DNA from: Bifidobacterium tibiigranuli
GTDB lineage: Bacteria > Actinomycetota > Actinomycetes > Actinomycetales > Bifidobacteriaceae
Length of the DNA: 64,000 bases
Direction: 5' to 3'
NCBI RefSeq assembly: GCF_009371885.1
Contig: NZ_QLZA01000005.1
Location: 62,001 to 126,000, forward strand
How positions within the stretch are numbered: position 1 is the first letter of the stretch; every line of letters begins with the position of its first letter. Below are positions 59,353 to 64,000 of this stretch, in pieces. Made by a program: the position numbers and the translations under genes. The notes beneath the pieces are model-generated. The model was given only the letters and a program-made list of their open reading frames with translations, had not been told where the DNA came from and ran no database searches.

Positions 59353-60117
59353 TTAGCGTTCGCCTGCTGCAGTCTCTTTCTCAAGCACGCGTACGTGGAT
59401 GCTGTTGGCGAATGAGGATTGCAGGATGATTGGGGCAGTGGAAAGTTGGCCGTTTGAGCTGGAATTGGCATTTCCTGGTTCTAAGCTGCCTGCCGAAACC
59501 GGTGAATGCAATCGGGACAGCGTCATGGTGCCGGACGTCTTGTCTTGGTTCTCGACGCGCAGCGTCGTACCGATGGTGATGTGCTGGGCATCGAAGTAGC
59601 GTAGCAGCTCGGGATCCTCGTCGCTGACGCGCTCGATGGTGACGGCTGCGCCGGCTTCCACCTCGGACAGCGGGGTTTCGGCGACGTTTGGCATCGAACC
59701 GTCGGCACGGGGAATCGGGTCGCCGTGGGGGTCGGTCGCGGGGTGGTCGAGCATATCGTCAATGCGATCGATCATCATGTCCGAGGCGGCGTGTTCCAGT
59801 GCGTCGGCTTCGGCGTGCACTTCGTCCCACGAGTAGTGCAGCGCGCTGACGAGGAAGGTCTCCAGCAGCCGATGCCTGCGCACCATAGCCAGCGCGTACC
59901 GCTCGCCGGTGTCGGTCAGTTCGATGGCACCATAGGGGTCATGCCGGGCATAACCGCCTGAGACGAGGCGGGCCACTGCGCCGGAGACGGTTGAAGGCCT
60001 GACATGCGCCTTGTTCGCCAGATCCGAGGGCTGCACGGGGGTGCGCCCCCATTCGTGGAATCCCCAGATGACCTTGAGATAGTCCTGCGCATTGGGGGAG
60101 AGATCCTGTAACGTCAT
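59353..60117 (-). CDS. DtxR/MntR-family metal-dependent transcriptional regulator
   Basis: This 254-residue protein has an N-terminal winged helix (AQDYLKVIWGFHEWGRTPVQ-PSDLANKAHVRPSTVSGAVA). The dimerisation and metal-binding region is RRHRLLETFLVSALHYSWDEVHAEADALEHAAS, with the Glu and His ligands of the family. A C-terminal SH3/FeoA-like domain follows. It represses iron or manganese uptake genes when metal is bound. Start ATG 60117; the upstream in-frame ATG at 60156 has no family similarity. Confidence 0.9.
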   Translation of the reverse strand: MTLQDLSPNAQDYLKVIWGFHEWGRTPVQPSDLANKAHVRPSTVSGAVARLVSGGYARHDPYGAIELTDTGERYALAMVRRHRLLETFLVSALHYSWDEVHAEADALEHAASDMMIDRIDDMLDHPATDPHGDPIPRADGSMPNVAETPLSEVEAGAAVTIERVSDEDPELLRYFDAQHITIGTTLRVENQDKTSGTMTLSRLHSPVSAGSLEPGNANSSSNGQLSTAPIILQSSFANSIHVRVLEKETAAGER

Positions 60118-60243
60118 AACCCACCAGTGTATGCGGCTGCCTGCCATACGCGACACGTCCAGGTTAGACGCGTCATGTGAGATCGTTCACTTCGCGTCGG
60201 GCTTGAAACTGCCCATGCGGCGCGCGATGCCGGTATCGTCGTA

Positions 60244-60299
60244 AGTGTCAATAAGTGCAAGTGTCATAGGCACAGTGTCATAAGCAGCACAGTGTCATA
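60244..60299. repeat. Short repeats AGTGTCATA upstream of the DJ-1 gene
   Basis: AGTGTCATA occurs at 60260-60268, 60274-60282 and 60291-60299, with a variant AGTGTCAAT at 60244-60252. Spacing is 14-17 bases. It may be a decayed tandem repeat or a cluster of regulator sites. Confidence 0.5.
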
Positions 60300-60387
60300 C
60301 GCACGGCTGGCCGCATATCGACCGGCGACATGCGGCTGCGGCGCCAACGCCGCGCTGCAGCCCGGAACAATCGCTCGCGAAGGAGTT

Positions 60388-60951
60388 ATGAACATGGCAA
60401 AGGCTATCGAAGAGGCCAAGGTACTGATCATCGTACAGAACTGGGGCATCGAGGAGACTGAGATGACGCGGCCGCTGCGTGACCTCAAGGCCGCAGGGGC
60501 ACAGGTGACTCTGGCGGCGGCATCGATGGACCCTGTTGAAACCGTGCAGCATGACCGTTATGAGGGCGAAACCGTGCAGCCTGATGAGACCTACGACAGC
60601 GTGAATGCGGCGGATTACGATCTGCTGGTCGTTCCTGGCGGCACCTGCAATGTGGACCGTCTGCGTGTCGCTCCGGCTGCCATCAAGCTCGCGCAGGACT
60701 TCGCTCACGCAGGCAAGCCCATCGCCGCGATTTGCCACGGCCCGTGGCTGCTGGTCAACGCCGGGCTGCTGCCGGGCAAGACCTCAAGCAGTTGCCGCTA
60801 TATCAAGGCCGATATCGAGAACGCAGGTGGCACGCAGGTCGATGAGGTGCTGCATATTTGCAATAGCAACGGCTGGCGCCTGATTTCCTCGCGCAAGCCC
60901 GACGACCTCGATGCCTTCGTTGGCGCAATCAAGGACACGCTCACCGAGTAA
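60388..60951 (+). CDS. DJ-1/PfpI-family protein
   Basis: This 187-residue class I glutamine amidotransferase-like fold has the nucleophile elbow AAICHGPWLL (Cys), the Glu of WGIEETEMTRPL, and LLVVPGGTCNVDRLRV. Such proteins act as stress-related deglycases, chaperones or proteases; the activity here is unproven. The ATG at 60388 is chosen for GAAGGAG just upstream. Confidence 0.9.
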   Translation: MNMAKAIEEAKVLIIVQNWGIEETEMTRPLRDLKAAGAQVTLAAASMDPVETVQHDRYEGETVQPDETYDSVNAADYDLLVVPGGTCNVDRLRVAPAAIKLAQDFAHAGKPIAAICHGPWLLVNAGLLPGKTSSSCRYIKADIENAGGTQVDEVLHICNSNGWRLISSRKPDDLDAFVGAIKDTLTE

Positions 60952-61034
60952 CTTGAGGTGCGGCTAGTGGGTCTCGGCGTGTCACGGTTAAAGACGGTTG
61001 ACAGAGCAAGGGGATGACGAACGCTCAGCCAAAG

Positions 61035-61817
61035 TCAGCCAAAGATTGCAGCGCCGTCTTTGACCATGATGATGGAGATGAGGAACAGAATCCACACCGC
61101 ATCGACCATAAGATCATAGTTGAGTCGGTAGTAGGTCTTGAGGCCCGCGCGATCGGGCAGGTGCTGCACGCTGGCCGTGGCGTGGGAGAGTGCCATGAAC
61201 TGGATTGTGGTGGAGAACATGAGCACGAGGCACCACGGGCACAGGGCGCGGATGACGAACACCGACTGGGTGAACAGCCAATAGGCGTAAAGCAACGCGA
61301 ACAGCCCGCCGAACCAGGTGGCTGCGGCGAACCAGCGCGGTATGCGGATGCGGGCCAGTCCGATGACGGCGATGGTGACGAACACGCTTTCCGCCGCGAT
61401 GCCGAAGAAGGCATTGGGGTAGCTCAGCCCGTTGAATTTGACGATTTCGGACTGCCATGATTCGGCGACCGTCGAGCACGACAGCACGCTGTTGACATCG
61501 CAATCCAGCAGCTTCTTGGGGTTATGAGCCAATTGGAGCGTTTCTGCCGACAGAATCAGCGACACCAGCAACGCTATGAGCGAAAATATCAGCATGACCG
61601 CATAATTCCAGGTCGCGCTGTGACGCAGCCCAGCCAGCGCGGGCGTGAACGGGGTAAGCGGCGAGCGCGAAGCGGGGGCAGGGACAGCGCCCCTGTGCAG
61701 CGCAGCGGCGTCGGACTCTTTGGTATCAGACGCCGCTGCATCAGCGACTACTGCTGTTACAGCGTCTGCGGCGTTCGTTCCGCCATCGGATAGGGCTGGG
61801 TTCTTGATGTCGTCCAC
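61035..61817 (-). CDS. Vitamin K epoxide reductase-family membrane protein
   Basis: This 260-residue protein has four to five membrane helices. It carries the paired loop cysteines in LLDCDVNSVLSCSTVAESW and the CxxC of ALCPWCLVLMFS, which define VKOR homologues. In actinobacteria these reoxidise DsbA-like proteins during disulphide formation outside the membrane. A disordered, Ala/Asp-rich N-terminus precedes the first helix. The GTG at 61817 follows AGAAGGACC and is preferred to the unsupported upstream extension. Confidence 0.9.
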   Translation of the reverse strand: MDDIKNPALSDGGTNAADAVTAVVADAAASDTKESDAAALHRGAVPAPASRSPLTPFTPALAGLRHSATWNYAVMLIFSLIALLVSLILSAETLQLAHNPKKLLDCDVNSVLSCSTVAESWQSEIVKFNGLSYPNAFFGIAAESVFVTIAVIGLARIRIPRWFAAATWFGGLFALLYAYWLFTQSVFVIRALCPWCLVLMFSTTIQFMALSHATASVQHLPDRAGLKTYYRLNYDLMVDAVWILFLISIIMVKDGAAIFG

Positions 61818-61987
61818 AATGGTCCTTCTGTTGTTCCTCAACAATGATGTCGCTGTGATAATCGTCGTATGATCATGACACTGCCGCGTGCCGTTATGCG
61901 TTATGGCAGTCTCACGATTGCGGCGACATGATGACATTTACGCCTTCATATGCGCTTGTTTGCTGTGTCACAGCTTACGATGGTTGC

Positions 61988-62893
61988 ATGACGTATGACG
62001 ATTGTGCCGAGCGTCCGCAAACCGGCTGGGATATGCACTGTCACACGGTCTTTTCCGATGGTACGGAGACTCCCGAAGAGCTGGTCCGGCAGGCCAAAGC
62101 GATGCAGCTGCTCGGCGTGGCTATAACCGATCACGACACCACCAGCGGCTGGGTTCCCGCTCAGCGCGCCGCAGAGCGGTTGGGGTTGCCATTGCTGCGC
62201 GGCACTGAAATCACCGCCGAATTCGACCGGACCTCTGTTCACATGCTCGCTTACCAATACGATCCGAACAGCCCGCATATCGCCAGCATGTTCGCCAGAA
62301 CCCGCGATGGCCGTGTCCGCCGCGCCAAGATCATGGTGGAGCGGCTGTCCGAGGACTTTCCGATCACTTGGGATGACGTGCTCGATCAAGTCAAGGAAGG
62401 GTCACGCACCACGATTGGCCGGCCGCATATCGCCGATGCGCTGGTCGCCGCTGGCGTCTACGACACGCGCTCCGAGGCTTTTCAGGGGGCGGTAAATGGT
62501 CGCAGCAAATACTACGTGCCCACGGCTTCGCCGACAGCGCTGGAAGTGGTGGATGCTGTACGCGAGGCCGGCGGCGTGAGCGTCGTCGCGCATCCGGCCG
62601 ACACCAGCCGCAATCGCGTGTTGCTCAGCGACGAGCAGATTCACGCGCTGGTAGATGAGGGATTGGACGGGCTGGAAGTGTGGCATCGCGGCAACGCACC
62701 AGCGCAACGCCTCCGGCTGCTTGCCCTCGCGCAGCGCTACGGGCTGCTAACCACCGGAGGGTCGGACTGGCACGGCAAAGGCAAGCCGAACCTGCTGGGC
62801 GAAAATGTGACCGATCCAGAAACAGTAGCGCAAATCATCGAACGAGGGGCGATCGTTCCGATTAACCCATCGGGAGCTTCATCGCTTCGCTAG
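61988..62893 (+). CDS. PHP-domain phosphoesterase
   Basis: This 301-residue PHP protein has metal-ligand motifs DMHCHTVFSDGTETP (HxH), GVAITDHDTTSGW, VVAHPADTSRN and GGSDWHGKGKP. The length and layout fit RNase AM/YciV-like 3',5'-nucleotide phosphatases, which degrade short RNA ends and pAp. Start ATG 61988. A long hairpin follows at 62940-62994. Confidence 0.88.
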   Translation: MTYDDCAERPQTGWDMHCHTVFSDGTETPEELVRQAKAMQLLGVAITDHDTTSGWVPAQRAAERLGLPLLRGTEITAEFDRTSVHMLAYQYDPNSPHIASMFARTRDGRVRRAKIMVERLSEDFPITWDDVLDQVKEGSRTTIGRPHIADALVAAGVYDTRSEAFQGAVNGRSKYYVPTASPTALEVVDAVREAGGVSVVAHPADTSRNRVLLSDEQIHALVDEGLDGLEVWHRGNAPAQRLRLLALAQRYGLLTTGGSDWHGKGKPNLLGENVTDPETVAQIIERGAIVPINPSGASSLR

Positions 62894-62939
62894 TTTCGTC
62901 CGGCGTGTGCATTGAACATCGAAAAACAAGACCGAAAAA

Positions 62940-62994
62940 CAATGCGTGGGCATGAAATCCATTGTAAAAACAACAGTTTCACGCCCACGCATTG
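62940..62994. terminator. Bidirectional terminator between the PHP and DUF3107 genes
   Basis: CAATGCGTGGGCATGAAA pairs with TTTCACGCCCACGCATTG (one G-T type mismatch) around 19 bases, between two convergent genes. Confidence 0.75.
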
Positions 62995-63053
62995 CAGGTC
63001 TGTTCAGGAGTGATTCGAAATCACCGCAATCGCTTGGTCACAGTGCCACTTGA

Positions 63054-63278
63054 TCACAGCGCGCCGAAGCCGACGGCGTGGCGCGTTTCGGAGCCGATTG
63101 TGGCGTAGCCGAGGGCACGGCCGGGTACCAGGATGCGGCGGCCCTTGCTGTCCGTGATGTCGATCATGGTCTGGTTGGCCACTGCATCGGCAATAAGCGA
63201 ACCAATCTTTTCAGCGCTTTCGTCGCTGCTGAAATTCACCGGCCGCGCCACGTTCTGGATGCCCAGTTCGATATCCAT
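63054..63278 (-). CDS. DUF3107 protein
   Basis: This 74-residue protein matches the actinobacterial DUF3107 family: MDIELGIQNVARPVNFSSDE at the start and RRILVPGRALGYATIG with a final VGFGAL. Function unknown. The second of two adjacent ATGs (63278) has GGAG at the better distance. It lies downstream of a disordered-tail protein on the same strand. Confidence 0.85.
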   Translation of the reverse strand: MDIELGIQNVARPVNFSSDESAEKIGSLIADAVANQTMIDITDSKGRRILVPGRALGYATIGSETRHAVGFGAL

Positions 63279-63408
63279 CATTACTCCTTTTTGTTATCAT
63301 TCAAACTTGCGTTCACAGCATTCGCTGCGCGTCACACGTGTCGCATATGAGACTCGTATGACACGCAGTTTCGTTATGTCCCTAGCCATTGTGCCCGCAC
63401 CCAGCGCT

Positions 63409-64000
63409 TTACGCTTTCGGCGTGGTGTCATTCGTGTCGTCGGCTGACTGCGTATCGCCAGAAACGAGGTTTGTGCCGTTCGCATCGCCTGAGCTGGCCG
63501 TTCCGGCACTGCCAGACTTCTGCGGCGTACTGCCTGATTCCTGCCGAGCATTCGCGTCATAATCGGGATATTCGTTGCGATCGGGGTAGATATGCACGCC
63601 GCTGCTCGTCGTGTCGTCCGGGTCGAAGCCGTCCAGGCCCTCCTGCGCATCGCGCAAGGCGCGCTGCTCGCGTTCGAGCAGCGGGATGACGATGGTGGAG
63701 GTGTCGCTGGGGCTGAATGAGCCGCCATCGAACGTGTCATCATTGAAGGCGTCGTCGCTGCCAGCCAAACCGTTGGAGCCCTGCGAACGCTGCAACGACG
63801 AAGGGGCAATGGCCATCGTCGCCGATGAAGAGTGCTGCCTGGAATGTCCGAACTGCTTGGACTGCCTGCTTGGCTGCACCGGACGGTCCGCCGTGGAATC
63901 CGAATCAACGGGCGCGGCTGCCCGGCTCGCCCGTGCCGAACCGGTTCTGTCCGATTCGCCGGTGGCATCCATTTGCCCGGTTCCGTCGCCGCCTTGCGAC
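63409..64000 (-). CDS. Disordered C-terminal part of a protein that begins beyond the window
   Basis: The frame is open to the window edge and ends at a stop at 63409. The visible 196 residues are low-complexity, rich in Ser, Asp, Gly, Thr and Ala (SQGGDGTGQMDATGESD..., ...DTQSADDTNDTTPKA). One short ordered-looking helix contains STIVIPLLEREQRALRDAQEGL. In actinobacteria a helicase is often next to DUF3107, but nothing visible here proves that. An internal ATG at 63972 is not taken as the start because coding character continues upstream. Confidence 0.55.
   Translation of the reverse strand, partial: SQGGDGTGQMDATGESDRTGSARASRAAAPVDSDSTADRPVQPSRQSKQFGHSRQHSSSATMAIAPSSLQRSQGSNGLAGSDDAFNDDTFDGGSFSPSDTSTIVIPLLEREQRALRDAQEGLDGFDPDDTTSSGVHIYPDRNEYPDYDANARQESGSTPQKSGSAGTASSGDANGTNLVSGDTQSADDTNDTTPKA

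Overview
The window is high-GC DNA from an actinobacterium, most probably Bifidobacterium or a close Bifidobacteriaceae relative. The evidence is the codon bias (GTG starts are common), the actinobacterial families DUF3710, DUF3159, DUF3046 and DUF3107, the order pgsA-cinA-clgR-DUF3046-recA-recX, a LexA box of the TCGAAC-N4-GTTCGA type before recA, and a T-box leader before ileS. The species cannot be set from the sequence alone. Most of the window is ordinary chromosome: ileS (2.1-5.5 kb), exoIII to a P-type ATPase to aconitase (16-27 kb), Bax inhibitor, aldo/keto reductase, small alarmone synthetase and miaA (28-32 kb), ftsK-pgsA-cinA-clgR-recA-recX (33-40.6 kb), rnpB, hpf, secA, trpD and plsC (42-49 kb), and a right end with DtxR-type, DJ-1, VKOR, PHP and DUF3107 genes.

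The unusual part is 5.5-15.1 kb, a stack of broken genes. A Fic C-terminal remnant is followed by a type I-E cas3 that keeps the HD nuclease and first RecA domain, then breaks off inside a partial CRISPR repeat (7849-7861). From there exact 28/33-nt repeat-spacer units run to 8105. No other cas gene is present in the window. After repeat 4 the array changes, within what should be a spacer, into 5.6 kb of Tcp/T4SS-type conjugative-element DNA (8106-13694), and then changes back into the array (13695-13956).

The right edge of the insert has an AAG trinucleotide followed by exactly 32 nt before the next repeat. That is the geometry of a type I-E protospacer with its PAM. The first complete spacer after the insert (13723-13755) matches 9076-9108 inside the insert perfectly over 33 nt. 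The simplest reading is that element DNA entered the array by recombination between spacers and their own protospacers. An assembly chimera joining spacer to protospacer is the main competing explanation. An IS3-family remnant with recognisable terminal inverted repeats (13993-15066) closes the array and truncates an amino-acid permease.

A second accessory-looking block (49.4-59.3 kb, lower GC in parts) is an amino-acid uptake and catabolism cluster. It holds a three-gene polar amino-acid ABC transporter, a gamma-lyase-type PLP enzyme, a beta-hydroxyacid dehydrogenase and a class III aminotransferase on the + strand. On the - strand are a second gamma-lyase-type enzyme, a threonine dehydratase and a GntR/FCD regulator. 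Another small curiosity is a DUF559-type endonuclease-like gene (26909-27733) flanked on both sides by related palindromic repeats built on TAGTGCGCAC.
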